Counted from the first letter of the stretch, positions 1 to 12,834 are shown. The stretch: DNA of 64,000 bases from CAVQCJ01 sp963849365 (GCA_963849365.1 CAWKHA010000004.1:372001-436000), one strand, 5' to 3'. Notes: generated by a model from the sequence alone, not told the origin. Numbers and translations are program-made.

Positions 1-651
1 GTGCTGCGGCGCGGCCTGCGCCGGCGCGGGTTCGGTCGGGTGTCCGCCCTGAACTACAGCCCCCTCACCGAGGACGTCCGCGAGGTCGCGCTGCGGGTCG
101 GCTCGGCGGTCGAGGCGATCTGCGAGGAGACGGGGTACGAGCGGATCCACCTCGTCGGGCACTCGATGGGCGGGCTGGTGGCGCGGTACTACGTGCAGTG
201 CATGGGCGGGGACGAGCGGGTGCACACCGTGGTGACGCTGGGCGCACCGCACGCGGGCACGCAGCCGGCCCGGCTGGTCCCGCACCCGGTGGCGCGGCAG
301 CTGCGTCCGGGGAGCGAGGTCGTACGGGAGCTGGCCGAGCCGGCGCCGGGGTGCCGGACCCGTTTCGTCGCGTTCTGGTCCGACCACGACGAGCTGATCA
401 TCCCGCACGCCTCGGCGCGCATCGAGCACCCGGACCTGCGCGTGCGCAACGTCCTGGTGCAGGGCGTCGGACACATCTCGCTGCCGATCGACGGGCGTGT
501 GGTGCGTGAGATCTGCACGACGCTCGCTCACCTGGACCACGACGGAAGCACGCTCGCCGAGGGCACCACGCCAATTGCGAGCACAGCGAGCACGGCGAGC
601 ACGCGCAGCAGGCGCCCGGGCGGCCAGCGTGGGCGACGTGCCGAAGCGTGA
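1..651 (+). CDS. Alpha/beta-hydrolase lipase, 5' end cut by window
   Basis: Open from the first base, so the N-terminus is probably missing. The fragment of about 216 residues has a lipase-type nucleophile elbow GHSMGG (Ser about residue 55), a downstream acid in SDHDELI (about 128) and a catalytic His in GVGHISLP (about 158), in the order expected of an alpha/beta-hydrolase triad. It looks like the EstA/LipA-type triacylglycerol lipase/esterase group. The C-terminal 40 residues are low-complexity (Thr/Ala/Ser repeats, then Arg-rich) and probably not part of the fold. The next gene starts 23 bases before its stop, suggesting co-transcription. The substrate cannot be inferred. Confidence 0.8.
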   Translation: MLRRGLRRRGFGRVSALNYSPLTEDVREVALRVGSAVEAICEETGYERIHLVGHSMGGLVARYYVQCMGGDERVHTVVTLGAPHAGTQPARLVPHPVARQLRPGSEVVRELAEPAPGCRTRFVAFWSDHDELIIPHASARIEHPDLRVRNVLVQGVGHISLPIDGRVVREICTTLAHLDHDGSTLAEGTTPIASTASTASTRSRRPGGQRGRRAEA

Positions 652-1363
652 AGCCTTCCTCGCCCAGCTGAGCTCCGACACTGCGGCACTGGTCGCGCAG
701 CTGCGCCCTGCGGACTTGAGCGCGGACGTTCCGACCTGCCCGGGCTGGGACGTCCGCCGGCTGGTGCGGCACCTGGGGCGCGTGCACCGGTGGGCCGCCG
801 CGATCGTGCGTACGGGGGAGGAAGCCGAGGCCGGGCGACCGCCGGACGGCGACGACCGGACGCTGCTGGGGTGGTTCGAGGAGGGTGCGCACGAGCTGGT
901 CGGGACACTGACCGGCGCCGACCCCGACGCGCCCTGCTGGACGTTCGGCCCGGACCCGCAGCTGACCGGCTTCTGGATCCGTCGTCAGGCACACGAGACA
1001 GCAGTGCACCGCTGGGACGTCGGCGCCGCGCTGGGCGCACCCGAGCCGATCCCGGACTGGCTGGCCGAGGACGGCGTGGACGAGGTGTGCCGGATGATGT
1101 TCCCGCGCCAGGTGCGGCTCGGCCGGCAGCCGGCGCTCACCGACTCAGTCGCGCTCGTCAGCGCGGCGTCTGGCCGGACGTGGACGCTGGCCGACGACGG
1201 GACGCGTGTCGGGACCGTCGAGGCGGACGCGACGGTGACGGCGCCGCCGTCGACGCTCGAGCTGCTGCTGTGGCACCGCGCCGACCCCGGTGACCCCGAC
1301 GTGACGGTCAGCGGGGACGTCGAAGCGGCGCGGCGCGTGCTGGGAGCAGCCCTCACGCCCTGA
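629..1363 (+). CDS. Maleylpyruvate isomerase family (MDMPI) mycothiol-dependent protein
   Basis: A 244-residue protein with the MDMPI/DinB-like four-helix N-terminal domain: early PTCPGWDVRRLVRHLGRVHRW segment, a conserved WxxxxxxHETAVHRWD region about residue 120, and a C-terminal SCP2-like domain ending in DVTVSGD. Family members are mycothiol-dependent enzymes or DNA-damage-type metal proteins; the actual substrate is unknown for most of them. Start chosen at GTG 629; GTG 638 is also possible. It overlaps the lipase 3' end by 23 bases. A second, distinct member is encoded on the opposite strand immediately downstream, with convergent ends 27 bases apart. Confidence 0.8.
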   Translation: MGDVPKREAFLAQLSSDTAALVAQLRPADLSADVPTCPGWDVRRLVRHLGRVHRWAAAIVRTGEEAEAGRPPDGDDRTLLGWFEEGAHELVGTLTGADPDAPCWTFGPDPQLTGFWIRRQAHETAVHRWDVGAALGAPEPIPDWLAEDGVDEVCRMMFPRQVRLGRQPALTDSVALVSAASGRTWTLADDGTRVGTVEADATVTAPPSTLELLLWHRADPGDPDVTVSGDVEAARRVLGAALTP

Positions 1364-1390
1364 GCAGCGACCCTTCCCGTCCCGGGACGC

Positions 1391-2122
1391 TCAGTACGAC
1401 CAGGACTGCAGGGTGGGCCAGGACGGGTCGCCGCCGCGGTCCATGAGCCAGCCCAGCAGGCGACCCGCCGTCGCGTGGACGTACACGGTCCGCTCGCCGC
1501 GCCCGAAGGCCCGCGAGGGCCGGTCGCCGGGGACCAGCACGGCGGTCAGGTCGTCGGGCAGCCGGGCGGCGAGCCCCTCCGTCATCAGTGCGAGCTCGCG
1601 GTCCAGGTACGCCGGCGGCAGCCGGTCCCATGGGTCCGCGCCAGCGTCGTCGAGGTCGCGCAGGCCGAGGTCGGCGCGGTGCACCTCCACCTCGCGCCAG
1701 CGCAGGAAGACGAAGTCGGACACGGTCGTGCATCCGGCGTTCCGGATGCCCAGGCCCTGCTTCCAGACCTCGTGCGAGGCGTCGGCCCAGGCCTGTTCGA
1801 GCAGCTGGTGCGACGCGAGCACGTCGGCGAGGAGCTCAGCGGCCGGGCGCCCCGCGCCCTCCTCGATCGCCGCGGTGCGCGCCGGCGCCCCGCCGAGGTA
1901 CATGGGCACGACCTCGCCGCGGCCGGCCGAGCCGACCACCCAGGTGTGGGCGTCCGCGTTGCGGGCGATGTGCGTGACGAGGTGGCCGACCGTCCAGCCG
2001 TCGAGGCGGCACGCTCCGGCGGCGACGTCGTCCGTCAGCGTCGCCGCGAGCAGCGACTCCAGGCGCCGGTGTCCGGCCACGCAGCCGTCCAGCCAGTCCT
2101 TGGGGACCACGCCGTCGATCAT
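1391..2122 (-). CDS. Maleylpyruvate isomerase family (MDMPI) protein, second copy
   Basis: A 243-residue MDMPI-like protein. The N-terminus carries RLDGWTVGHLVTHIARNADAH, the usual metal-binding His region; a central FLRWREVEVHRADLGL segment holds the second conserved His; the C-terminus GERTVYVHATAGRLLGWL is typical of the actinobacterial maleylpyruvate isomerase N-terminal domain group. Mycothiol dependence is inferred from the family. The ATG at 2122 lies 7 bases after the pcrA stop codon, so it is probably the second gene of a pcrA operon. Sequence similarity to the protein at 629-1363 is only family-level, so this is not a recent duplication. Confidence 0.8.
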   Translation of the reverse strand: MIDGVVPKDWLDGCVAGHRRLESLLAATLTDDVAAGACRLDGWTVGHLVTHIARNADAHTWVVGSAGRGEVVPMYLGGAPARTAAIEEGAGRPAAELLADVLASHQLLEQAWADASHEVWKQGLGIRNAGCTTVSDFVFLRWREVEVHRADLGLRDLDDAGADPWDRLPPAYLDRELALMTEGLAARLPDDLTAVLVPGDRPSRAFGRGERTVYVHATAGRLLGWLMDRGGDPSWPTLQSWSY

Positions 2123-2129
2123 GCGCACC

Positions 2130-4448
<2,319 letters not shown>

Positions 4449-4524
4449 CGCGCGGTCGAGTCTAGGCGGCGGAGGCGACCGTACGATCGACCCGACGGTG
4501 CCTCAGACTGCCAGGGAGACGTGC

Positions 4525-5253
4525 GTGCCCGACGCCAGCCGGCCGGACCTGCCCGAGCGGGTCCTCGTGGTCGTGGCGCACCCGGACGACGTCGACTTCG
4601 GGGCCGCCGGGACGATCGCCACCTGGACCAGGGCCGGCGTCCAGGTCACGTACGCGATCATCACCAACGGCGACGCGGGCGGCTTCGACCCGGACGTCCC
4701 GCGCTCGCAGATCCCGGCGATCCGGCAGGCCGAGCAGCGGGCCGCCGCGAAGGCGCTCGGTGTGGACGACGTGCGGTTCCTGGGCTACACCGACGGCGAG
4801 CTGGTGGTGTCGCTGGACCTGCGCCGGGACATCAGCCGGGTGATCCGGGACGTCCGGCCGCAGCGGCTGCTGTGCCAGTCGCCGGAGCGCAACTGGGAAC
4901 GGCTGCCGGCCTCGCACCCGGACCACCTGGCGGCCGGGGAGGCGGCCATCCAGGCGGTGTACCCGGACGCGCGCAACCCGTACGCACACGAGACCCTGCT
5001 GAAGGACGAGGGCCTGCAGGCCTGGACCGTGCCGGAGATGTGGGTCATGGGCGGCCCGCGTCCGGACCACTGGGTGGACGTGACCGACGCCTTCGATGAC
5101 AAGATCGCGGCCCTTCAGTCGCACGTCTCACAGGTGGGGCACCGGCCCGACCTGGCCGACGTCGTGCGCGGCTGGGCAGTCCGGCAGGGCGTTGCCGGTG
5201 GGCTCCCCGATGGGCGGCTGGCCGAGGCTTTCATGGTCGTCGCGGTGCCCTGA
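4525..5253 (+). CDS. PIG-L family LmbE-like deacetylase
   Basis: A 242-residue zinc-dependent N-deacetylase of the PIG-L/LmbE family. The metal-binding AHPDD motif is at residues 18-22 and the third metal ligand lies in ASHPDHLAAG (about 132). TNGDAGG and RQAEQRAAAKALGV are the usual substrate-pocket and helix motifs. Family members deacetylate GlcNAc-containing molecules such as mycothiol precursors (MshB), mycothiol conjugates (Mca) or lincomycin-type sugars; this one is shorter than MshB and I cannot fix the substrate. GTG at 4525 follows AGGGAGA with about 6 bases spacing. An open frame upstream is antisense to pcrA and is not part of the gene. Confidence 0.88.
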   Translation: MPDASRPDLPERVLVVVAHPDDVDFGAAGTIATWTRAGVQVTYAIITNGDAGGFDPDVPRSQIPAIRQAEQRAAAKALGVDDVRFLGYTDGELVVSLDLRRDISRVIRDVRPQRLLCQSPERNWERLPASHPDHLAAGEAAIQAVYPDARNPYAHETLLKDEGLQAWTVPEMWVMGGPRPDHWVDVTDAFDDKIAALQSHVSQVGHRPDLADVVRGWAVRQGVAGGLPDGRLAEAFMVVAVP

Positions 5254-5282
5254 GCGGTCTTTCGTAGCGGCCTCCGGGAGAG

Positions 5283-5300
5283 TTCTCAGGATCCTCTCAG
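5283..5300 (+). promoter_or_regulatory. Direct repeat TCTCAG, candidate OmpR-family operator
   Basis: TCTCAG occurs at 5284-5289 and again at 5295-5300, exactly 11 bases apart, i.e. on the same helix face, 23 bases before the start of the HtrA-like gene. The layout of two 8-base half-sites separated by 2 bases resembles the MprA box described upstream of mycobacterial pepD (an HtrA homologue). The assignment is by analogy only. Confidence 0.45.
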
Positions 5301-5322
5301 CAGGCCGACGCACCGTGGGTGC

Positions 5323-6684
<1,362 letters not shown>

Positions 6685-6694
6685 CCGACCACCC

Positions 6695-6756
6695 GACTGA
6701 TGCGCGCGTCTTGGGGCTAACGCGAAGCGTTTAGGCCCAAGACGCGCGCATCAGTC
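6695..6756. terminator. Long palindrome, family A, between convergent genes
   Basis: Arms 6695-6723 and 6727-6756 pair over about 29 base pairs with one mismatch and one bulge around a 3-base GAA loop. The outer arm contains CTGATGCGCGCGTCTTGGG, identical to the palindrome at 37015-37075. It lies between the stop of the protease gene (+) and the stop of the response-regulator gene (-), so a bidirectional terminator role is likely. There is no obvious U-tract. Confidence 0.8.
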
Positions 6757-6779
6757 GCACGAGGGGTGGGCGGGGCACG

Positions 6780-7424
6780 TCAGACGAGACGGCGGTCGGA
6801 GGCCCAGGCGGCCAGCTCGTGCCGGTTGGACAGCTGCAGCTTGCGCAGGACCGCCGAGACATGCGTCTCGACCGTCTTGATCGAGATCACCAGCTCCTTG
6901 GCGACCTCCTTGTACGCATAGCCCCGCGCGATCAGGCGCAGCACTTCGCGCTCGCGCTGCGAGAGCCGGTCCAGCTCCTCGTCGACAACCGGCGCCTCGG
7001 GACCGCCGCCGAACGCGTCCAGCACGAACCCGGCCAGCCGCGGCGAGAAGACCGCGTCACCGTCGGCGACCCGGCGGATGGCGTCCGCGAGCTCGGGCCC
7101 GGTGATCGACTTGGTCACGTACCCGCGCGCGCCCGCGCGGATCACGCCGATGACGTCCTCGGCGGCGTCGGACACCGACAGGGCCAGGAACCGTGACGTG
7201 ACACCGGCGTCGGCGCAGCGCCGCAGGACCTCGCGCCCGTTCCCGCCGGGCAGGTGGACGTCGAGCAGCACGACGTCCGGGGCCGTGGCGATCACGACCG
7301 ACACCGCGCTGTCCACGTCGTGCGCCTCGCCGACGATGTGCACCGCCTCCCCCAGCTCGGCACGAACTCCGCTGCGGAACATCCGGTGGTCGTCCACCAG
7401 CACCACGGTCGGCCGTTCGGTCAC
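6780..7424 (-). CDS. NarL/LuxR-family two-component response regulator
   Basis: A 214-residue regulator. The receiver domain (1-120) has the acidic pocket VDDHR, phospho-acceptor Asp55 in VVLLDVHLPGG and Lys in GYVTKSI. The C-terminal LuxR-type helix-turn-helix (about 145-205) contains LSQREREVLRLIARG and ISIKTVETHVSAVLRKL. GTG at 7424 overlaps the kinase stop codon (GTGA), so kinase and regulator are translationally coupled. The partner kinase has an N-terminal PspC domain and the divergent operon encodes another PspC protein, so envelope or membrane stress is the likely input (inference). Confidence 0.93.
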   Translation of the reverse strand: MTERPTVVLVDDHRMFRSGVRAELGEAVHIVGEAHDVDSAVSVVIATAPDVVLLDVHLPGGNGREVLRRCADAGVTSRFLALSVSDAAEDVIGVIRAGARGYVTKSITGPELADAIRRVADGDAVFSPRLAGFVLDAFGGGPEAPVVDEELDRLSQREREVLRLIARGYAYKEVAKELVISIKTVETHVSAVLRKLQLSNRHELAAWASDRRLV

Positions 7425-8752
7425 GACGCCTCCTCGGGCTCGTCCCGCGGGACCGCACCGCGGGGCATCGACAGCCGGACCTCGGCGCCCTGGCCCGGCT
7501 CGGTCACGACCTCGGCCCGGCCGCCGTGCCGCTCCATGCGGCCGATGATCGACTGACGGACTCCGAGGCGGTCGTCGGGGACGCCGCCCAGGTCGAACCC
7601 TGGCCCCCGGTCGCGCACGAACACCGTCACCTGGTCGGCGTCGACCTCGGCGTACACCGAGACCGGACCGGCGGCGGAGGCGTACTTGGCCGCGTTGACC
7701 ATCGCCTCCCTGGCCGCCTGCAGCAACGCCCCGAGCCGGTCGTCGACCTTTGTGTCGCCGACCACCACGACCTCGACGGCGCCGCCGTGCACGTCCTCGA
7801 CGTCGGCGGCCGCCGCCTCCAGCGCAGCCCGGAAGGAACCCGGTTCGGGTCCCTCCGGACGGTAGAGCCACTGCCGCAGCGCTCGCTCCTCGGCGCGGGC
7901 GAGGCGGGCAACCTCCCGCGGGTCGTCGGCGTTGCGCTGGATGAGCGTCAGGGTCTGCACAACGGAGTCGTGCACGTGCGCGGCGAGCTCGGCGCGCTCC
8001 TGCGAGCGGATCCGCTCGCGTCGCTCGTCCGCCAGCTCGCGGCCGTTGCGGACCAGCCACGGTCCGGCCACGAGCGCTACCCCGGCGACGACGACGAGGG
8101 CGCCGGCCAGGCCGTCGAACGCGGCCCGGAAACCCCCGCGGGCACCCAGCACCGCCGCCGCACCGATCACGACCAGCACGATCCCGACGACCACGCGTAC
8201 CCAGGCGCGGCGACCGGTCGTCGCCCCGGTGGCGGTACGCCGCCAGCGCGCCCGCTGGGTGTCGTCGGCCACCCGCCACAGCACGGCGACACCCAGCCCG
8301 AGCACGAGCAGCGGGATCGCGACCGGACCGGAGGGTCCGAACCCCAGCTGCTGCGCGAGCAGCAACCCGCCGAGCGCCACCGCTCCGAGCGCGAGCAGCG
8401 GGCCGACCCGTGCCGCCTGCTCGTCGGGCTGCTGCTGCGCCTCGGGAGTGCGGGACTGCCCGTCCGGAGACAGCGGGACCAGCGCCCAGAAGGCCGCGTA
8501 GGCGGCCACCCCGGCGCCGCCGTTCAGCGCCAGCAGCACGAACGCCACCCGGACCACCCAGGCCTCGATGCCCAGGTGCAGGGCCAGGCCTTTCGCCACG
8601 CCTCCGACGACGCGGCCCTCGGTCGCACGGTACAGCCGCGGACGCTGGGCCGGTGCTTGTGGCACCGGTGGGGCGGGCGGCGCCGGACGGACCGGTGCGA
8701 CCGGTGCGCTCGTGGGCGCGGACGGCGGAGCGGTCTCGGTCACGGACACCAT
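7421..8752 (-). CDS. PspC-domain sensor histidine kinase
   Basis: A 443-residue kinase with an unusual input module. After a Pro-rich N-terminus, residues about 40-100 form a PspC domain (RLYRATEGRVVGGVAKGLA and the following helix LGIEAWVVRVAFVLLAL), then several membrane helices to about 230. A DesK/NarX-type dimerisation domain follows with phospho-acceptor His in ELAAHVHDSVVQTL, then a HATPase domain (REAMVNAAKYA, VRDRGPGFDL). PspC regions sense or bind phage-shock proteins in other bacteria. Start ATG 8752 was chosen because it leaves a 115-base divergent promoter region with the PspC membrane protein. Confidence 0.9.
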   Translation of the reverse strand: MVSVTETAPPSAPTSAPVAPVRPAPPAPPVPQAPAQRPRLYRATEGRVVGGVAKGLALHLGIEAWVVRVAFVLLALNGGAGVAAYAAFWALVPLSPDGQSRTPEAQQQPDEQAARVGPLLALGAVALGGLLLAQQLGFGPSGPVAIPLLVLGLGVAVLWRVADDTQRARWRRTATGATTGRRAWVRVVVGIVLVVIGAAAVLGARGGFRAAFDGLAGALVVVAGVALVAGPWLVRNGRELADERRERIRSQERAELAAHVHDSVVQTLTLIQRNADDPREVARLARAEERALRQWLYRPEGPEPGSFRAALEAAAADVEDVHGGAVEVVVVGDTKVDDRLGALLQAAREAMVNAAKYASAAGPVSVYAEVDADQVTVFVRDRGPGFDLGGVPDDRLGVRQSIIGRMERHGGRAEVVTEPGQGAEVRLSMPRGAVPRDEPEEAS

Positions 8753-8876
8753 GGTGGTCGATCGGCCCCGCCGGGTCATCAGGTTCGACCCCCCGGCCGG
8801 GTCAGGGTCCGGCCAGGGTCCGGCCAGGGATCGCCCCTGATCCGCCGGACCTGGGCGCGGGCGCACAGTGAGTGCC

Positions 8877-10256
8877 ATGAGCGAGACATCTGCGACCACG
8901 TCCCCGGGCCCGACCCCACCCCCGCCCCCGCCGGGCGGCACCCCCACCGGACGCCCGCCGCTTACCCGCAGCCGCAGCGACCGCAAGGTCGCCGGCGTGG
9001 CCGGCGGCGTCGCCGCGTACCTCGGTATCGACCCGCTGATCCTGCGGATCGTCATCGTCGTGCTGACAGTCTTCGGTGGCTCCGGGCTGCTGCTGTACGC
9101 AGCCGGCTGGCTGCTGATCCCCGAAGAGGGCGAGCAGTACTCCGAGATCGAACGCGTCGTCGGCCGCGACCGGAGCCGAGGCCCGTCCGCAGGTGCCGTG
9201 ATCGTCACCATCGTCGGGCTGATCGTCCTGGTCACCTCGCTGAGCGTCGGCGCGGCCTTCGGGCAGCACTGGTGGTTCGGCGGGCCGGACATCTGGCCGC
9301 TGATCGTCGTCGGCGCCGTGGTCGCGCTGGTCTGGTACGCCCGACGGGACAGCCGGCCCGCGGTCGCCCCCCCGCCGATGCCGACCAGCCCGATGCCGAC
9401 CAGCCCGATGCCGACCACCCCGATGTCGACCAGCGCGATGCCCGAGGGCGCGACAGCCGCCAGCTCGACTCCGGCTGCGGCGGTGACCGAGCCCGCTCCG
9501 GCGTACGCCGTCGGGTCGGCTGACGCAGCGACTCTGGTCGACGTCCCGGTCGCGACCGGCGCGGCCGGCGGTGGGCAGCCACCGTACGGCTGGGCCACGC
9601 CGACCCCGCCTCCGCCGCCTCCCCCGGCTCCGCCTGCTCCCCCGCGCCCGCGCTCCGTGCTCGGACCGATCACCTGGTGGGTCGCGCTGGTAGCCGCCGG
9701 CGTGATGTTCCTGGGCGACCGCACCGGTGCCTGGCACCTGCACGCCGTCACGTTCTTCGCGGTGCTGCTCGCCGTGGTCGGCGTCGGGCTGGTCGTCGGT
9801 GCGTTCGTCGGCCGCTCCCGTGGCCTGATCGCGCTCGGGATCGTCCTGTCCGTGGTGACCGCCGTCGTGAGCGCCGTCCCCGCGGTCGGCGTCGGGCGCA
9901 CCGGCACGGTGACCTGGAGTCCCACCAGCATCAGCGCCGTCCCGGTGGACGGCTACAGCCTGGCCGCCGGCAAGGCGACGCTGGACCTCACCCGCACGAG
10001 CTTCGACAGTACGCAGGAGGTCTCGGTACAGCTGGGCGCCGGGAAGCTGCTGGTGATCGTGCCCACCGGCGTGAGGGTCGACCTGCACGCCAACCTCGGC
10101 ATCGGGACGCTGCGCACCCCGGACGGCCGCCACGACGACGGCGTCGGACGGACGGTCGACGCCGTGTTCGGCCCGCCGGGCGCGAACGCCGGGACGCTCA
10201 CCCTGCGCGCGGACGTCGGATTCGGGAACCTGGAGGTGCGCTATGCGCAGGCATGA
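8877..10256 (+). CDS. PspC-domain membrane protein with LiaF-like C-terminus
   Basis: A 459-residue protein. An N-terminal PspC domain (about 25-85, SDRKVAGVAGGVAAYLGID with a following transmembrane helix), a second pair of helices, a Pro/Met/Thr-rich linker (about 165-260), further helices and a C-terminal soluble beta-rich region (VSVQLGAGKLLVIVP, GFGNLEVRY) resembling LiaF-type cell-wall stress proteins. ATG 8877 was chosen; GTG 8868 is an alternative. It is divergent from the PspC kinase, which probably responds to the same signal. The role as a partner or sensor of that kinase is inferred from the layout. Confidence 0.85.
   Translation: MSETSATTSPGPTPPPPPPGGTPTGRPPLTRSRSDRKVAGVAGGVAAYLGIDPLILRIVIVVLTVFGGSGLLLYAAGWLLIPEEGEQYSEIERVVGRDRSRGPSAGAVIVTIVGLIVLVTSLSVGAAFGQHWWFGGPDIWPLIVVGAVVALVWYARRDSRPAVAPPPMPTSPMPTSPMPTTPMSTSAMPEGATAASSTPAAAVTEPAPAYAVGSADAATLVDVPVATGAAGGGQPPYGWATPTPPPPPPPAPPAPPRPRSVLGPITWWVALVAAGVMFLGDRTGAWHLHAVTFFAVLLAVVGVGLVVGAFVGRSRGLIALGIVLSVVTAVVSAVPAVGVGRTGTVTWSPTSISAVPVDGYSLAAGKATLDLTRTSFDSTQEVSVQLGAGKLLVIVPTGVRVDLHANLGIGTLRTPDGRHDDGVGRTVDAVFGPPGANAGTLTLRADVGFGNLEVRYAQA
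9378..9437 (+). repeat. 15-base in-frame tandem repeat in PspC protein linker
   Basis: Four copies of an ATGCCGACCAGCCCG-type unit, the last two with 1-2 changes, encode a PMPTS pentapeptide repeat in the linker. Like the repeat in the nearby protease, it is DNA-level slippage in a disordered linker. Confidence 0.85.
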
Positions 10257-10506
10257 GCTCGACCTGACCTCGCTGGTCACGGGACTGGTCTTCCTGGCGA
10301 TCGCGGCGGCGTACCTCGTCGCCGAGTTCACCGACCGGGACATCAGCGCCGGCTGGGTGCTGCCGCTGGGCCTGATCGGCCTGGGCCTGGCCGGCCTGAC
10401 CGGTTCGCTGCGCCGCGGGCTGCGCAGCGACGCGGCGCCGGTCACCCAGCCGCCGGCGGCGGTTGACGACGCCGAGCACCCGGCCGAGGATCCTGGACTG
10501 TCCTAG
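10243..10506 (+). CDS. Small two-helix membrane protein
   Basis: An 87-residue protein with two hydrophobic segments (about 11-27 and 38-55) separated by the charged EFTDRD loop, then a charged Pro/Ala-rich tail. The ATG at 10243 overlaps the end of the PspC gene by 14 bases and has GGAGG 7 bases upstream, so the two are co-translated. This placement is common for small partners of actinobacterial PspC proteins. No enzymatic motif is visible and the function is unknown. Confidence 0.8.
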   Translation: MRRHELDLTSLVTGLVFLAIAAAYLVAEFTDRDISAGWVLPLGLIGLGLAGLTGSLRRGLRSDAAPVTQPPAAVDDAEHPAEDPGLS

Positions 10507-10545
10507 AGTCGCCGCACGGGACGCGGAGCCGGCGAGGGAGTGGCG

Positions 10546-11384
10546 ATGACGGTGGTGCGGGCAGCCCTGGTGCAGACGGCGTGGACCGGCGACAAGGAGT
10601 CGATGATCAAGGCGCACGAGGGGTACGCGCGGGACGCCGCCGCCCAGGGCGCCAGGGTCATCTGTTTCCAGGAGCTGTTCTACGGCCCGTACTTCTGCCA
10701 GGTGCAGGACGCGAAGTACTACGAGTACGCCGAGTCCGTGCCCGGGCCGACCGTCGAGCGGTTCGCCGAGCTGGCCCGCGAGCTCGGCCTGGTGATGGTG
10801 CTGCCGGTGTACGAGCAGGAGCAGCCCGGCTTCCTCTACAACACGGCCGCGGTGCTCGACGCCGACGGCAGCTACCTGGGCAAGTACCGCAAGCACCACA
10901 TCCCGCACGTGAAGGGGTTCTGGGAGAAGTTCTACTTCCGCCCCGGCAACCTCGGCTTCCCGGTGTTCGACACCGCGGTCGGCCGGGTCGGCGTGTACAT
11001 CTGCTACGACCGGCACTTCCCGGAGGGCTGGCGGGCGCTCGGCCTGAACGGCGCCGAGATCGTGTTCAACCCGTCGGCGACCCGCGCGGGCTCTCGTCGT
11101 ACCTGTGGAAGCTGGAGCAGCCGGCGGCGGCGGTGGCCAACGAGTACTTCGTCGGGGCGATCAACCGGGTCGGCGTCGAGGACCTGGGCGACGACGACTT
11201 CTACGGCACCGACGTACTTCGTCGACCCGCGAGGGCCAGTTCGTGGGCGACGTCGGCTGACCCGAACAACGCCGAGCTGTTGGTGCGCGACCTGGACATG
11301 GACCTGCTGACCGAGGTCCGCAACCGCTGGGCGTTCTACCGCGACCGCCGGCCGGACGCGTACGGCGACCTGGTGCGGCCGTGA
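10546..11384 (+). pseudogene. Beta-ureidopropionase / nitrilase-family amidohydrolase, frameshifted
   Basis: Residues 1-180 read cleanly: nitrilase fold with catalytic Glu in CFQELFYGP, Lys in GKYRKHHIPH and Cys in VYICYDRHFPEG. This matches N-carbamoyl-beta-alanine amidohydrolase, the last step of reductive pyrimidine degradation. From about 11082 the frame breaks: one base is missing near 11082 (restoring it gives SATSRGLSSYLW), then single extra bases at about 11211, 11234 and 11255. With these four corrections the family sequence continues to the stop at 11384. Start ATG 10546 follows GAGGGAG. Either a decaying gene or a local sequence-error tract (see findings); the flanking genes are intact. 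Confidence 0.85.
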
Positions 11385-11412
11385 AGCGGCCGCACGGACG
11401 GGGGAACCGGCC

Positions 11413-12834
11413 GTGACGCTGCTGGTCCGCGGCGGCCTGGTCGTCGGCCCCACCGGCGCGCAGGCGGCGGACGTGCTGGTCGACGGCGAGCGGGTGGTCG
11501 CGCTGGTCGCCCCAGGTGACAGCTCGCTGGGGGCGGACCTGACGGCGAGCGCGGACCGGGTGATCGACGCGACCGGGAAGTACGTCGTGCCGGGCGGGGT
11601 CGACGTGCCACACGCACATGGAGCTGCCGTTCGGCGGCACGTTCGCGTCGGACACCTTCGAGACCGGTACCCGGGCCGCGGCCTGGGGCGGCACCACGAC
11701 GATCGTCGACTTCGCCGTGCAGCGGACCGGCGAGCGCGTGCAGGACGGGCTGGCGGCCTGGCACGCGAAGGCCGACGGGCAACTGCGCGATCGACTACGG
11801 GTTCCACCAGATCATCGGCGGCGTCGACGACGAGTCGCTGAAGGCGATGGACGAGCTGGTCGGACGAGGGCATCACCAGCTTCAAGCTGTTCATGGCCTA
11901 CCCGGGCGTCTTCTACTCCGACGACGGGCAGATCCTGCGGGCGATGCAGACGGCCGCGAACAACGGCTCGATGATCATGATGCACGCGGAGAACGGCATC
12001 GCGATCGACGTGCTCGTCGCGCAGGCGCTCGCGCGGGGCGAGACCGACGCCGCGCTACCACGGGCTGACCCGGCCGTGGGAGACCGAGGAGGAGGCCACC
12101 CACCGGGCGATCATGCTGGCGCACCTGACCGGGGCGCCGCTGTACGTCGTGCACATGTCCGCCAAGCAGGCGGTCGCGGCGCTGGCCGCCGCACGCGGCG
12201 AGGGCTGGAACGTGTTCGGCGAGACCTGCCCGCAGTACCTGTACCTGTCGCTGGAGGAGAACCTGTCGGCGCGCCGGCTTCGAGGGCGCCAAGTGGGTCT
12301 GCTCGACCCCGCTGCGCTCGCGGGCCGAGGGCCACCAGGACGAGCTGTGGCGCTACCTGCGCACCGACGACCTGTCGGTGGTGAGCACCGACCACTGCCC
12401 GTTCTGCATGAAGGAGCAGAAGGAGCTCGGCATCGGCGACTTCTCCAAGATCCCCAACGGCATCGGCAGCGTCGAGCACCGGATGGACCTGCTCTACCAG
12501 GGCGTCGTCGACGGCCGGATCTCGCTGGCGCGCTGGGTGGAGCTGTGCTGCACCACCCCGGCGCGGATGTTCGGCCTGTACCCGCGCAAGGGCGAGATCC
12601 TGCCCGGCGCCGACGCCGACCTCGTGGTGTACGACCCGTCGGCCCGCACCCGCATCTCGGTCGACACCCACCACATGAACATGGACCACTCCGCGTGGGA
12701 GGGCTTCGAGGTCGTCCGGCGGCGTGGACACCGTCGTGTCCCGCGGCTCGGTCGTGATCGCCGGCGGCGAGTACACCGGCACCAAGGGGCACGGGCGGTT
12801 CGTCCGCCGTGGCCTGTCTACGTACCTCACCTAG
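11413..12834 (+). pseudogene. Dihydropyrimidinase / D-hydantoinase, six +1 frameshifts
   Basis: Joining three frames gives an almost complete dihydropyrimidinase, the zinc enzyme that opens dihydrouracil/dihydrothymine. Recognisable parts are VIDATGKYVVPGGVDV, the metal-binding HTHMELPFGG (restored), the lysine-ligand region ITSFKLFMAYPG, HAENG, PLYVVHMS and VSTDHCPF. Single extra G or C bases lie at about 11608, 11778, 11862, 12049, 12273 and 12716. Each can be removed to give perfect continuity with no lost residues, and six insertions return the frame to the natural stop at 12834. Start is GTG 11413. Confidence 0.85.
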
